The notes: generated from the letters alone by a model not told the origin. Positions 1 through 14,349 are shown, numbered from the stretch's first letter. The stretch: DNA of 64,000 nt from Macrotrachela quadricornifera (GCA_022393335.1 JAJEKB010000543.1:495597-559596), one strand, 5' to 3'. Made by a program: numbers and translations.

Positions 1-2558
1 AAATTATTTATATTGTAACCAATCTTCTTTATTCATTATATCTACTTTCTTATATTTCTTAAATCATCTTTTTTTTTTGAATTAAAAAAATACAACTATT
101 GAATTATAGTGAATTAACAAACAAAGAATTGTTAATCTTCTTAGGTTAATATTTTAGGCCAAAAAATTTATTCTATACATAATAACATATAATGTTTTTT
201 TTTCCCGATTAAATTAATAATTTAGTTTGTTTATCAATATGTTAGATGATATTTTTTTTTTTGTTATATTCATATTTATTGGACACAAAATCGCTCGTTG
301 ATCTTTATCATATTAGATGAAGAGAGAAGTACATTAGTCGTTTTTTTCTAATATTTGTCATTAATCTTAAAAGAGCAGAAAAAAAAAGAGAAATGTTGGA
401 CATGAATAAACGACTGTTTCTATCGATTCATGATATAATAAGAAAATAGACGAATGCACAACACAAAATCGATCAATTTCCTAGAATCAACATAACGGTC
501 GACATGTTATAACTGCAGGTATTCTCTTTGTATTTCAATAGAGAAATAAAAAAAATTGTATCAATGTACTCTTTTTTATCTGTATGCATGTGTACGACCT
601 TTTACTAATCGTGACGTATTCACATACTTTCGCCTCAGGGAGTGTCGACACTTCCGAAAAAACATACATTCATGCATATATATGTATTATTAGAAAAGGT
701 TTTTTCATCGAGTCAACGTGTAAACATTACTTTTATAGACTGATTAAGATGTGTTGTCAATTACGAATGCATGTCAGTATCATTAAATTTCTATCTTAAT
801 CAACAATTTATAAGATACTATTGTCAATTAATGTCTATAGATATATAGATATAAAAGCTAAAAATGAAAAATCTATACACGTTTAAAAGATATATATTAT
901 AATCTGTTAAAATTATTTTTGAGACATGAAACAGAAGAGAAAGCAATATGGCACGTGTCACAATCATCTATTTTCATAAACATAATATCTTGTTTTTTTC
1001 GAAAGGAGCATATCATTATCTATCACTATTACTTCTATCACTGTTAACATCAGGTTTTGAAAAGGGCAAATATGCTCCTAGCATGCGCTCATGACATACA
1101 ACAAGCATGTATTGTATCTCAAAACTCATCTTTTCATCGTTATCTTGACTGATTAAATTTTTCCATCTTGTCATTCTTATAGAACCTAAATATTGATCAT
1201 TTTTCGGTATGTTTTTATAACACATAAAAAATAAAAGAAAGCACAGAATATTATAAAGTAGCTCACACACATACACATACACGCACACATTTGAGATGTT
1301 CAATTTGTCAGCAGGCGATGTTCAAGTGTTAGTTTGGCAAGATTCATTCTCATGGGATTTGTTTTCTTACTAATGTTGCAACAATTGTTAATAATTGTTT
1401 TATCTCGTTCTTTTTCGTTTGATTTTTTCTAATCAGACTTTCATAAAATAGTCTACTATGAAATTGATCTAAATTCTTCTTCTTTTGTTTTTTTTATTTA
1501 TTTTTTAATAGTTTCATCATGTATTCAAATTTTATGCATATCAATTTGGTGAAATTAAAATCCAACGGTAAGAAAAACGATTAATAATAGAAAGCAATAG
1601 AAAAAAGAAACGTTGCTTTGGAGAGCGTGACAGCTGAGATTGACAAGCAGACCTTGTTTCCTTCTTTTCTGGATTATCACTTGAACAATCGTAAGCGATG
1701 AAGAACGACATGCCTGTTCCTTAGATCGCTCATTGATGCACATACATCTCGAATATCACCCGACGACAATCATTTGAATGAGAGAGTGAGATAGAGAGAG
1801 AAAGATGAGATGGATTGATTTTTCTCTTCTTTTTTGCGTTGTCTTAGCACAGTTCTATGCCGTGCAAAAGGAGGATATGAAGCGGAATTATGTGATTCTC
1901 GAAATGAAATTACGAGTTGGTTAAGAGCTTCTTCTTCTTCTTGTTCTTCTTCGTTTCCATCGTCGATAGTTCGACGAGAAAGGATACACGCTCATTCAGT
2001 CTTATCAACAATAGCGTGAATGAGCAAATCGTGTGACATTCCCTCATCTATCTCTATCTATACTCTAGGGTGAGAAAGAGAGAAAGATAGATAAAAAAAA
2101 GCGTAAGTACGTTGATTTTACACAATAAATATACATAATGCTATAGAAAAAAAAACCTCATACGAAGATTTTTGTTAATAGTAATACTGGAAAAAGATCA
2201 TGAATGTATATGTGTATGGTTCTTACTAAGTGAAAAGTATGGAAAGGAAGATGTATGCGTGACATGATAATACGATGTAAGGATCAAGCCAAAAGAAGAT
2301 CTTATATGCGTAAAATATAGAGCTTTGATTTGCTTGGTATTATATTAATAAAAAGAAAAAGTATAGAATACTAGTGAATAAACGAATATTATAATCAACC
2401 AAATAACGACATATTGATGTCAAATTCAAGTGCTGTATAATTGGATGAAAATATCTTTCTGTTGTGCGATTACATTGCATTGTCGTTCTTCAATTTTAGG
2501 ATATTGATCACTATCGATTGATGCTACTCTTCTATTAATCTAGAACATTTACCCACGC

Positions 2559-2581
2559 ATATATATATATATATATATATA
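2559..2581. repeat. (AT)n microsatellite
   Basis: An uninterrupted alternating AT run of about 22 bases is read directly from the sequence. Confidence 0.95.
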
Positions 2582-2589
2582 GGGAAAGA

Positions 2590-3097
2590 AAAGCAGATAC
2601 ATGCTCTAGAGCAATAGTTGAGAGCGATGACGGTGGTGATAGCGATGGCGGATCTAATTCGATTTAGCAAATGCGTCGGCGCATGTGTGTGTGGGTTCTC
2701 GCTTGCTCTCGCCTCTAATCCGTTGGGCTGAGAGGGTGAATCTCATCTTTTCGCTTAGAAAGCAATGACGATTTCTAATCTTTTTCTCGAATGATGATGA
2801 GCGAACGAGAAAGAGAAGTAGTTCAGCGAGTGAAGAGAAGAGAGCTGGTGTAATTGTTTAAGTTCATCTACTGAATTAGATTTTTGATAAAAAAAAAGAA
2901 GAAGAAGAAGAAGAAGACGAAGAAGAAGAACAGAATGGTTACACATACATACTAAGGGAAAGAGAGAAAAACACGCACATCACTTTTTAGCAGCCGGATG
3001 AGAGAAGAGGTCGACTCTCCACTCTCGTTCGTCGTTGTTGGTCTCTATTCGAGCTTTAGCACATGCGCTCGACGAGAACTCTGTAGCAATGATCAAG
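2590..3097 (+). promoter_or_regulatory. Possible promoter / 5' untranslated exon of the muscarinic receptor gene
   Basis: This block is clearly less AT-rich than its flanks and has several CG dinucleotides (for example around 2660-2680 and 3000-3080). It ends in a good splice-donor match, AA|GTGAGC at 3097/3098. The next recognisable coding exon on this strand begins at 6197. It could be a non-coding first exon joined to an exon just upstream of 6197, or a promoter-proximal island. No core promoter motif was identified. This is inference from composition and one donor site. Confidence 0.2.
2898..2930. repeat. (GAA)n tract
   Basis: A run of GAA units with one interruption (GAC), read directly. 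It makes an artificial leucine-rich ORF on the minus strand. Confidence 0.9.
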
Positions 3098-3106
3098 TGA
3101 GCATTC

Positions 3107-3138
3107 TCATCATCATCATCATCATTATCATCATCATT
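3107..3138. repeat. (TCA)n tract
   Basis: TCATCA units with one TTA interruption, read directly from the sequence, in non-coding DNA. Confidence 0.9.
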
Positions 3139-4022
3139 CTGTTCCTCATCATCTTATAAACGATTAAATCACACAATCATCATCATCAGCTTAGCAAACA
3201 TACAGTCATACATAGTATATACAGTGTGAGTTAAAGCTAAACTAGAGAAACACCTCTTGATTTTCTTATTTAAAGATTGATGTTTTCTGTCGCTTTCATT
3301 GGATAGATCAATCTATTATAGATTCTCTGGAGACACGATCTCCAATAGAAATCCTTAAAATCTCTAAGCATGATGTCACATGGCTATCGCGCACGTCTTA
3401 TTTGTATCTGATCCGTTTGTTTGATTATAAATTTGGCGTTAGAACGACGAATATCAATGATAAAGGCTGGCCACATTTCTCTATAATGATTTTGTCTGTC
3501 CAAAGGGGAAGAATTGGAAACAAGAGAAAAAAGATACAAATGCGACACTCGCCGGAAAATCAATTACTAACTCTGACAGACTGCACATAGTGTTGGCTAA
3601 AATTGGAGAGAAATGGAGAATGGTTATCATGTTCTTATTTTTTTTTACTGTTGTTATTGTTGTCGTTCTCATCAATTTGAACAAGAATCGAGATTAGATA
3701 CTTCAGAAAAGTGAAAGAATAGATTAAACAACAAAAACAATGAACTTAAGATAGAAAAAGAACTTAAAAAGACTACGAGAACAACCAACAGGAAATCATT
3801 ACATATTGTATATGATTAAACGGAAAGAGATGCACTCTGAATGATGTACGTTTATGTTTTATGACCTAATAAAGAATCAATAAATAGAAAGCTTTTTATA
3901 TAGTTAAAAGGAAAAAAAAATATTTTAAATTTTGTAACTAGGATTATTATCATTTATTTCATAAGAAAGAAAAAGATTTTTAATCAGAAGGCTAACAAAT
4001 TTGGTTTTAGTCTTTTTCTTTT

Positions 4023-4111
4023 TTTTCTCTCTCTCCCTTTTCGTCTTCTCTCTATCTTGCTCTGTCTCTGTCTCTCTCTCTCTCTTTCAATATATATATA
4101 TATATATATAT
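4023..4111. repeat. Polypyrimidine (CT)n block followed by (TA)n
   Basis: About 65 bases of CT-rich sequence run straight into about 20 bases of alternating TA. The block creates overlapping artificial ORFs on both strands: a serine/leucine/phenylalanine-rich one at 4001-4393 and an arginine/glutamate/lysine-rich one on the minus strand. Confidence 0.9.
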
Positions 4112-5173
4112 CGACTCTTTTTCCCGTCGTCGCGCTCGTTTGACTTTGTCGACAAATTGATTGCGATCGTTGTTGAGGCTTCTTCTCTTTATTTCTTATT
4201 CTTCTCTCTTTGGTTCTCACTTGCTACTACTAGCTATGTTAGTCGTTCCATTCACTCCCGCGTTATATCACACATTTTGGATAAAATTAAGTTTCGGAGT
4301 TACCCTTCTTCAACCACACCACTTAGTTTTTCCGTAGACTATAAGACGCGACAACTAATTCTGGCTGACACATACATTACTCGTCGTCAATGAAGATACT
4401 TGGTGACTATAATATACTACTTGCTTTTCTCCCTTTTTTCTAAAAATCGATATATTAGTCTACATCTCATTTTAGTCTTCTCTCTATATTCTTATAAAAC
4501 ATTCAATAAGAATTCGTAAGAAAAGAAGATTGACTATAAGAAATAATTAAGAATTAGAGTATTCATAACTATTTAAGGTAAGTTATAAAAGAAATAATAT
4601 GAAATAGAGAACAGCTGTTACAGTTTCTTGTTAATATAAGTCCAAATAAACATTATCGATATATTGATATATGTATGTAAGTATACATGTATATATATAT
4701 GTGTATGTAAGTAGACTATCAAAACCTTTGGCCATCAAGATTTTTCTTTTCTAATACTTTTCCTTTTTTTTTAAACTAATTCAATCTTAGCTCTGACGCA
4801 CACATGCTTTTGACAGATCACCAGAGAACTCGAGAGACATAGAACATCACAATTAATTTTCCAGCATTTTACACTTTTTCCTTTCACCTGTGACATCCTA
4901 ATGAAATATGAGTGTGCAACATTTCTCATCGTCGATGCTTCTCTTAAATATTACTACGACTGTTTCTCATAGTAGACTTGAGAATGGAAAAAATGACAAA
5001 ACAACAGTTGCTGTAGAAGAAGAAGAACACACACATGCATACAACCTGTCTGTCTTAGCTACAGTGACGGTGCAGCAGTGCGCGAACAAATTAGCTAAGA
5101 GAGGAAAAGAAGAGAGACAGAGAAAGAAAATGCATAAAAGAGTGAGAAGAAAAATGTAGTTTCTTTACTCAAT

Positions 5174-5176
<3 letters not shown>

Positions 5177-5204
<28 letters not shown>
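5177..5204. repeat. (AT)n microsatellite
   Basis: An uninterrupted alternating AT run of about 28 bases, read directly. Confidence 0.95.
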
Positions 5205-6034
5205 TTCTCCTCCTTTTTTTTTATTCTTACGCTATTGGAAGACAACGTGAGACAACTACTTTCGAATCAAATATATAAATATATGGCAAGTGTTAAGAAA
5301 AATTAATGAGCTAATAAATTATTTGTATATTGATAAACAATAATTCTATATTTTTAGAATGTTTTTTTTTATCGGTTTAGATCATTGAAGGATTTAATAG
5401 TGTGCAAATAATATTAAGAAAAGAAGAAGAAGAAGAAGGGAAAAAAAGAAATCTGATTGAATACCATACACACACATATATATATATATATATCTACTCA
5501 TTTGTAATTTGCCTGAGTAAAAGGATTAGTGTCGAATAGTGAGAAAATCTCTTTTCTCTCTCTTTCTCTCTTATGTTTTCTATTCATAAAAAATCTATTA
5601 TTTGAATTTTTGTGAATAATCAAGACTATGAATATATGTTTTTCAAGGCACGAATAGAAGAATAAACATACAATCTTTTTTCTTTTTTTGTATTTAATAT
5701 TTATTTATTTTCATTTACGTCGATATATGTTATATGAACCTAGACTATTGACATTAGTAACGTGAGTAGAACAAAAATTATAATTAATACATTCATTAGA
5801 TTGAAAATTTTATATTAGAAAAATAGAAAAGAAACCAGTAATATATCCAGAAGTTATATAGGATTAAAACAAAAAAAAACACAGTAAAAATATTTTAGTT
5901 AGAGAATATTGCATTTTTAAGACAACTTCGTTTGCTTCATCTGTCTAGTTTTTTTTTCCTGATATAAAGATTAAAAAACACAGTAAGGTTTTCTCGCTTT
6001 TTTTTCCTCTCGTCTGACTATTCTAATTAAGGTT

Positions 6035-6058
6035 ACATATATATATATATATATATAT
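6035..6058. repeat. (AT)n microsatellite
   Basis: An alternating AT run of about 24 bases lying about 140 bases before the muscarinic receptor start codon. Confidence 0.9.
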
Positions 6059-6196
6059 TTAGTACTTATTTTTTATTTATTATTATAGTCGACGATGAGA
6101 TATTGCCATCGTCACCGTCTCACAGATGACAATAAGGTGACCTAAAATGGGCATTATTCTCAAATTTGTGTTGTTTATATTACCATCAAAATTTGC

Positions 6197-9100
6197 ATGT
6201 CGTCCCTTGTCGATCTAACTAATAGTGAACACAGCGTTGCGCTTGTGCATGCGCTGTTGGCAAATTCAAGTCGATCAAATTTTATTCGACCAATATCTTC
6301 ATCATCTCATAATACAAATTGGAGTATATCACATATACCTGGTCCACCACAATCATTTCTAACATCATCCTTTTTCTCTTCATCATCATTATCACCATTA
6401 ACAAGAACAGCAACAACAACAACAATTGTTGTAACAGAAGATAAATATTATCCATTTTGGTTATTAGTCGTTGTTGCTATATTTGGTATTGTGACATCAG
6501 TATTAACTGTTTTGGGAAATATTCTTGTTATGCTTGCATTTTTTCTTGATCGACAAATTCGTCAACCAACTAATTATTTTATACTTTCGTTATCTGTTAG
6601 TGATTTTCTTATTGGACTTTTATCAATGCCTCTACTTACTATATACATCTATGCTAAAGAATGGCCATTGAACGCTATTATATGTGACATATGGCTTTCG
6701 CTTGATTATACTGTTTGTCTTACATCAATTTATACGGTGCTGTTCATTACAATCGATCGTTTTTGTTCGGTTAAAATGCCAGCAAAATATCGAAAATGGC
6801 GTACAGGTAGAAAAATTAATATAATGATTGCTATGACATGGGCAGGTGAATAAATGAATAGATTAATTGTTGATTTATATAAATTTTTTTTTAATATGAA
6901 TTAATTCATATTTAGTTCCAACTTTAATATTTTTTACATCGACTATGGTTTATCCACATGTAAAAGGCGTTGCTAATATGCAAAATGGTGTTTGTATGTC
7001 AAGAAAAAACAAAATTTGTTTTTTTCTTAAGAAATTTTCTATTTTTCTTGTTAAAGGTGATGTTCAATGGAATAAAAATCATGTTTTTAATTTATGTTTA
7101 ACTATTGGATATTTTTGGACAACATTATTTGTTATGATTATTCTATATATTTTTATATATGGTATTAAAAATAAAAAAAAAAGATTTTGTTTTGTTTTCT
7201 TTTCGTCTTAGAAATAAAATTTATTTATATTTAGGCGTTGCAAGTAATCTTGAACGAAAATCAAGAGAAAATGCACGTAAAATGTCATCACTAGTCGGTA
7301 TGGCTGGTAAGAAACTTGGCAAAGAGATATCATTTTTAACGTGTGTGTGTTTTTTTTTCTGTTATTAGGTAATGCAATGACACAAATTGGTGTCGGTATT
7401 GGTGTAAATAAATCTCCAACAAAAACTCCAATTGATAAACAAAATTGTAAAAATGATTCCCTTATAGGTGATGATTATGATGATGAAGATCCACAAAATT
7501 TACTTGCACATAGTATAATAAATACACAAAATAGTAGTAATTCATCTGATCAACGTCGTATTGGTGGTGGTGATGATGATAATTCAAATTCATTTGAATC
7601 ACATTCAGATTTTGATTTAAATAATCCAAATGAAAAAAAATATTCGTATATGAGAAATAATTCAAATGAAAAAGTATCAAGACAAAAAAATCGTCGTGGT
7701 ATGAGTGTTAATTTGGGAAATAGTTCAACAACAGCTATAAATACAACATCAACATTAGCAAATACAAATCGACGTTTACGTGGACATATTAATAATAAAC
7801 ATAGTTCAAATGTTAAATTTTTTGCAACATCAATGGCACATTCACTTTATAGAAATCCAATACGTTTAAGTGGTTTATCATCAACATTAAAACCAAAAGG
7901 TATTAATTTAATAACAAATAAAAATTTACTACATAATTCATCAAATCAACAACAACAAACATCAACTATATTAACAACAATACCATCAGAATCTGATATA
8001 TCATCAAATCGTGTTTATCCTCCTCCACAACCACGACCTGAATCTTTAGCAATTATGTCTGAAGAATTATTTCATCAAAGACTTAAAGCTCGTCAATCAC
8101 CATTATTAACAGCAGCATCTACTAATCCATCAGTGCCATCATCAACATTATTAACTGTTAATAATCGTTTATCAACAAATTTTCCTTCTACATCATCATT
8201 TCTTTTGGATAAACATTGTATTGAAGATGTTACTTATTCACAAACAAATCAATCTTTATCAACAAATTCCGATCAAATAATACCATCAGAACAACAACAA
8301 CAACAACAACAACAGCCACAACAACAACAACAACAGCCACAACCACAACAGCAACAACAAGAAGAAAAAGAAGAAGAAGAAGAAGAAGAAGAAATTAAAA
8401 CTAATCTTATTGAATTATCAACAGAAGAAGAAGAAGAAGAACAACAACAACAACCACCACCACCACCACCACTGCCAGAACAAATAATATCATCTCCTAT
8501 AAAAACAATTCTTAATAATAATCCTGATTCATCGGATGATAGTTGGCGTTTTCTTAATAGCAATAGTAGTCTTGATGAACATATACCATATATTGATGAA
8601 ACTGATTTTGAAGATTTAGGTAAAAGAAAAACAACAAAAAAAAAATTTTTTTTAGAAAAATTATTTTCTAAATGAGACTAGACATTTATTTCTAATTAAA
8701 AATTTGTCTTTTTTTATTTTTTAATAAAATAGAGTATTGACAAAAAAAAAAATTAATATTTAAGTGAATTCAATAAGAATAATTATTTATATAAATCTTT
8801 TTCTTTCTTATTAAATATGTTAAGCCTTAAATCCTTTAAGAAAATCTGTTTACCCTTCCTTTCCTTTTTTCTTCTTTTCATATAAAACATTATATTAAAT
8901 TTAATTCCTTTATTAAGGATATATATTACATCGTCGTCGTGTTCCACCAATTAATTCAAATGAACCAATTCATGAAGAAACAATTGTATATAAATCACCA
9001 TTTTATATTAAACATAAAAATCATTCAAAATCATCAATTATTTCACTTAATAATACAACAAATGATGATGGAATTGATAGAAAAATTTATGAAATATATG

Positions 9101-11076
9101 GAAATCATCAAGATGCACATAAAGCTATATTAGAATCTCCTATATTTGATAGTGTTGAATTAATAACATATGCATCAACAAATTCAAATTCATCTCCAAT
9201 ACGTCATTGTAGTTTACGTAATGTTCCACGTGAAGTTATACTTAAAACAATGTCACAACCAACATCATTTCCATCATATACAAATAAAACAAATGATATA
9301 CATACAACATCATCTATTATATTTGTATCAAAAGCTAAAACAACAACAACAACAACAACATTACCATCACCACCTTCATCATCATCATCATCAACATTAC
9401 TACAATTAACAGCTTCATCATCAATACAAAATGCTGATGTTGAAAGAGCATTATTTGATTTTTATCAATGTAGTCAAATAAATGATACAGATGATTGTTT
9501 AATAAATAATAATAATAATAATAGTGAAAGTGAAGATCTTGAATATTCATTATCAAATTATAATGAAATATGTGAAGAAACATCATCATTACTTCGTCTT
9601 AATGAACAACGTTCATCAGCATTTATTGATGATGAATCAAATATAGATGATTACTCAATAAAAATTAAACAACAATCATCATCATTAAAATCTTCATCAA
9701 ATAATCATTTTATGAAAATGATGATATTAAATAAAACTCGACGAAATTTAACAATTGATACAACAAGTGATGATCGAACAACAACAAATAGTTTTAGTTT
9801 AAATACTTATAGTCAAGATTTTTCTGTTGATAAAATTTTTCAATATGATTCATCAACATCATCATATAAAAAAGCTTTTCCATTATCATCACCAAATCAA
9901 CAAATATCACAAAATAGTTGGTGTAGTTCATCATCAACAACAACATCATCATCATGTCAAGATAAACAAATACCATTATTATTATTACGTACATCATCAC
10001 CACAAAATTTTTTAACAGCTGTTGAAAAAAAACGAAATACATCATCTGATTCTGATGCTATTACAACAACAACAACAACATTAACAAATAGTACACAATA
10101 TGGAGGGTAAAAAATTAGAATTTAATTTAAATAGAAAAAAAAACATTTTGTTTTTTTAGACCTGATTTTGATAATCATAAACAAAAAATTCGTGATTCTA
10201 TACAACAAGATGTATTATATGCATTTAATAAATTAAATGCTACAACAATAACAGATGAAGCTGATATTGAAAATATTCAAACAAATAGAATAATTCCTAA
10301 TGATATTAAATCTCATTCAACATCAGAGACATTAACACGTGATAATGATACATCTTGTTATGGTTCACATGATGATCCATTAATATTAAATAATCGTATA
10401 TCATCTAAAGTAACATTTGAAAGTTTTATAACACAAAATTCTGTTCCATCATCACCGAAAACAAAAGATCAATCAGTTATGGCACAAATTGATTTAAAAG
10501 GACGTTGTAATAATTATATAAATAATAATAATAATAATCAAGAACAAATACAAGATAGTAATGAAAATAAAAATGGACGTATGACAATAATTAATGAAGG
10601 AACAATAACAAGTGGTTCAACATCAGCTAAATCAAGTGTTAAAGAACTTGTACAAAATCAAAAACCAACTACTCATAGAAAATCAAAATCACAAAATCGA
10701 GCTAGAAAAGCTTTAAGAACTATAACATTTATTCTTGGTATAGTTTTTTCTTCTTTAAAATAATTATCTATATATTTTTTTTTTTTTCGTAATAAATTTC
10801 ATAGGCGCTTTTGTTGTTTGTTGGACACCATGGTATGATGCTATATTCTTTTTATATTCATTATATTTTAATTTTTTTAGGCATATTTATTCTGCTATTC
10901 AGTCATTATGCGAATCATGTAAAAATAATTGGATATTTGCTAATCCGTTGTTTCATTGTTTTTATTTTCTTTGCTATCTTAATTCACCAATTAATCCATT
11001 TTGCTATGCATTAGCTAATCAACAATTTAAAAAAACTTTTACAAGAATTTTAAAATTGGATTTACGTCGTTTATAA
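6197..11076 (+). CDS. Muscarinic acetylcholine receptor (B-type-like), very long third intracellular loop
   Basis: Plasma-membrane G-protein-coupled receptor for acetylcholine. Coding exons read as 6197-6845, 6916-6993, 7057-7161, 7235-7306, 7369-8619, 8918-10106, 10160-10737, 10805-10832 and 10881-11076, giving 1,381 residues. TM1 is at about 86-112. The amine-binding aspartate is D170 in LSLDY. The DRY-equivalent is DRF (187-189), followed by SVKMPAKYRKWRT, which resembles invertebrate B-type and GAR-2-like receptors. The conserved loop start RENARKMSSLVGMAG joins NAMTQIGVGIG across the exon 4/5 junction. TM6 reads FVVCWTPWH and TM7 CYLNSPINPFCYALANQQF. The third intracellular loop is about 1,020 residues (roughly 275-1295), several times the usual length, and is rich in S, T, N, Q, E and P. 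Family is confident. The Gi/o-coupled subtype is inferred from resemblance only. The start codon is the first ATG of the open frame before TM1. The gene is convergent with AMMECR1. Confidence 0.9.
8287..8473 (+). repeat. Coding polyQ / polyE / polyP tract
   Basis: Within exon 5 of the muscarinic receptor, CAA/CAG runs encode a glutamine-rich stretch with a few prolines. GAA runs (polyglutamate), another glutamine run and seven CCA/CCG prolines follow. The tract lies in the third intracellular loop at about residues 608-670. The near-pure CAA and GAA codons make it a likely length-variable microsatellite. Confidence 0.9.
10833..10880 (+). other. 48-nt stop-free intron inside TM6 codons of the muscarinic receptor
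   Basis: The donor is TG|GTATGA and the acceptor TTTTTTTAG|GCAT. Splicing gives CWTPWHIYS, which matches the muscarinic TM6 pattern. Retention would keep the frame and insert 16 residues (YDAIFFLYSLYFNFFR) with no stop codon. The spliced form fits the family far better. Confidence 0.75.
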
Positions 11077-13149
11077 TAATAATAATAAAAATGTTTTTTT
11101 TTTTCTTTTCTTCTTTATTATTTTTAGCTATATTATCCTGTCTTTTTTTTTTCTTACATGTTAAAGTTTTTTCTTTTTTCTGTAAACTATGCCTAAAAAA
11201 ATTTTTTTTTTTTTTTTGTTTTTGTTCGTGTGAACCTTTCTGCACAGCGATCTTGACATGTATGTCTTCTTATTTTTCTTCTTTTTTGATCGCTCAAAAA
11301 AGCGAAAAAAAATATATATAAGAATTTGATGATTTTTATTGAGGAAATGAATCGTTTATTTAATGAAACGGAAGTCTGCATTTATCGTTAGTTTTGCTTA
11401 TTTAATTTAATAATCTTTCTTTTATTTTAAAAAGAGTTAGTCTTAAGAATAGAAAAATACTATTGATTATGCAATTAATGAGATTTAGTTGTTAAATAAA
11501 TCAAAAACTATTTGAATTCTTTAAAAAATTTCATCAAAAAATATTATTAATTTTATATTATATTTTGTATTAAAATAATAAACACAATTTGATATATAAA
11601 CTTATTAGGTATTCATTATTATTATCTTTTGGGAATAGCAGTACATAAAAATATTTATCTATAACTATCTATTATTAGATAATTACATTTACTAATAATA
11701 TAAAGAACTGATTCATTTCATTCTTTATCGTAAATATTATATTTTGATACTCTAATAATAAAATTTTTTTTTATTTTATTTTATTAAATATATAAGAAAA
11801 TTTATTCATCATATTTCTATATATATATTTATTTATTTATTTTAAAAATAAATCAAAAGAAGAATCTATGTCATTCTCTCTCTAATTAATCGTTATATAT
11901 GTAGAGCAAATGTTCAAACCACACACTGTTTAACATTCAAAAACATGATATACACATACTTAAACATAAAAATATAGATAAAATCATAAATGAGAAATAA
12001 ATAAAGAAGGTTATATTTATATATATATATATATGTATGCATGAATAGTAAGAGAGAAAAAGATATACTTAGGATGGTCCAAAGTTCTTGTTTCGGTATG
12101 TAAATGACTTTATCAGATAAAGTAAATTATTGAGAAATGAAAAAACAAATATACCATGTTGTAAACCTTTACAAAACACATCGAATGGTATATAGTAAAT
12201 TCTATTTTCATAAGAGTTTCAAGGAACTAGAATGATTTTACTGATAGATGACTACACGCCTACGCTAAAGCATAATAAGCAGTGAAGCGAAGTTTCCAAG
12301 AAGGTAGCCTCGGATAAATTTTAAAAAATTTATACCACAACACATATTTAATTCATGCTTTTCCATGGAGAACTTTGTCCTAAGATGGCCCGGATCCTCT
12401 CGCCTATTTTCTCAATACACTATAGATGATAAATGAATTAATGTTATGTTCATTGGTATTAGTTAAAAGTATATTTTTGGTCGTCTGCTGGACGTAGGCA
12501 TGGATATGTGGTTGATTTCGCTGAGTCCAAATTTTTTGGATCCGAACTCTGAATTTTAAACTATATTCTTAATATTTTCAATGCAATATTTTTATCTAAA
12601 CCTAATAATTGCACCAAAAGTGCAGCATTCATTTTATCTCTTATCTATTTGAGTGACTAGTACACTCTAAACGTTTCTCAGATAAACTTGGCAGTAATGT
12701 TGAAATAGTCCAAATACAATCAGACTTTGCTTCTAAATACACTCTATCGGATCTAAAATCTTCGAACCTCGACTTTGATCCAGATTCGACGGACTCTAGT
12801 ATTTAGTCATCTATTAAGTAAATTGATTCTAGTTTTTTGAAAGTCTTATAAATACAGGCATTATTATATACTTTTCAACACATTTCAACACTAAATATTT
12901 GCTATTTCATCTCTGTATAGATTACCTTATCCAAAAAAATTCTTTAAATACTCTAAGCATCACTTTTTAGACCACCGTAAATAATGTAATAATTACAAAG
13001 AGAAGTGACAAGATCCCATCCTGAGTACATCTTGGAACACAAGCACCAAAACTTAAAAGAAAAAAATAATAATAATAAAAAGCAAGAAATATATTTGTCT
13101 ATAATAATATTCATTTCAAATAAGATTTTATTTTTATTCTCATTTTTGA
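11077..13149. other. Intergenic, convergent 3' flanks
   Basis: The receptor and AMMECR1 point towards each other across this 2.1 kb. It holds poly-T and poly-A runs just after 11076, an (AT)n tract at about 12017-12034, and the foldback element at 12068-12977 described separately. No further coding sequence was recognised. Confidence 0.7.
12068..12977. mobile_element. Long-inverted-repeat element, copy A (TA-flanked)
   Basis: The left arm (12068 to about 12260) and the reverse complement of the right arm (about 12790-12977) align along most of their length. Shared landmarks are GGTGGTCTAAAAAG versus GGATGGTCCAAAG at the tips, ACAAATATACCATGTTG versus GCAAATATTTAGTGTTG, and GGAACTAGAATGATTTTACT versus AAACTAGAATCAATTTACT. 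Both ends abut TA (12066-12067 and 12978-12979), as in Tc1/mariner-type insertions. The roughly 500-nt centre has no transposase ORF that I can read. It is the same family as 48300-48837. Confidence 0.65.

Positions 13150-14349
<1,200 letters not shown>

Larger units (their letters stand above)
1..6196. other. Gene-free upstream region, low-complexity rich
   Basis: No ORF here shows family resemblance or the codon pattern of the neighbouring genes. The stretch is dominated by poly-A/T runs, (AT)n, (CT)n, (GAA)n and (TCA)n tracts, listed separately where long. It lies upstream of the muscarinic receptor and presumably holds its regulatory DNA. The segment at about 2590-3100 is visibly richer in G and C than its surroundings. 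Small ORFs at 584-799, 1016-1303 (minus), 1834-2019 and 4908-5159 look like chance ORFs. Confidence 0.6.

Noticed and set aside
1016..1303. 95-codon minus-strand ORF
   Set aside because: Its central part looks mildly protein-like, but there are no splice partners, no homology that I recognise, and the N-terminus is a CA-repeat translation.
4001..4393. 130-codon plus-strand ORF
   Set aside because: Driven by CT and AT microsatellites; composition is only F/L/S/V/Y and there is no family resemblance.
8273..8563. 96-codon minus-strand ORF rich in C, S and G
   Set aside because: Antisense shadow of the polyQ/polyE/polyP coding tract of the muscarinic receptor.
10833..10880. Reading the muscarinic receptor through this segment as exon
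   Set aside because: It is open, but splicing it out restores the family pattern CWTPWH exactly and the donor and acceptor are good; kept only as a possible retained-intron form.
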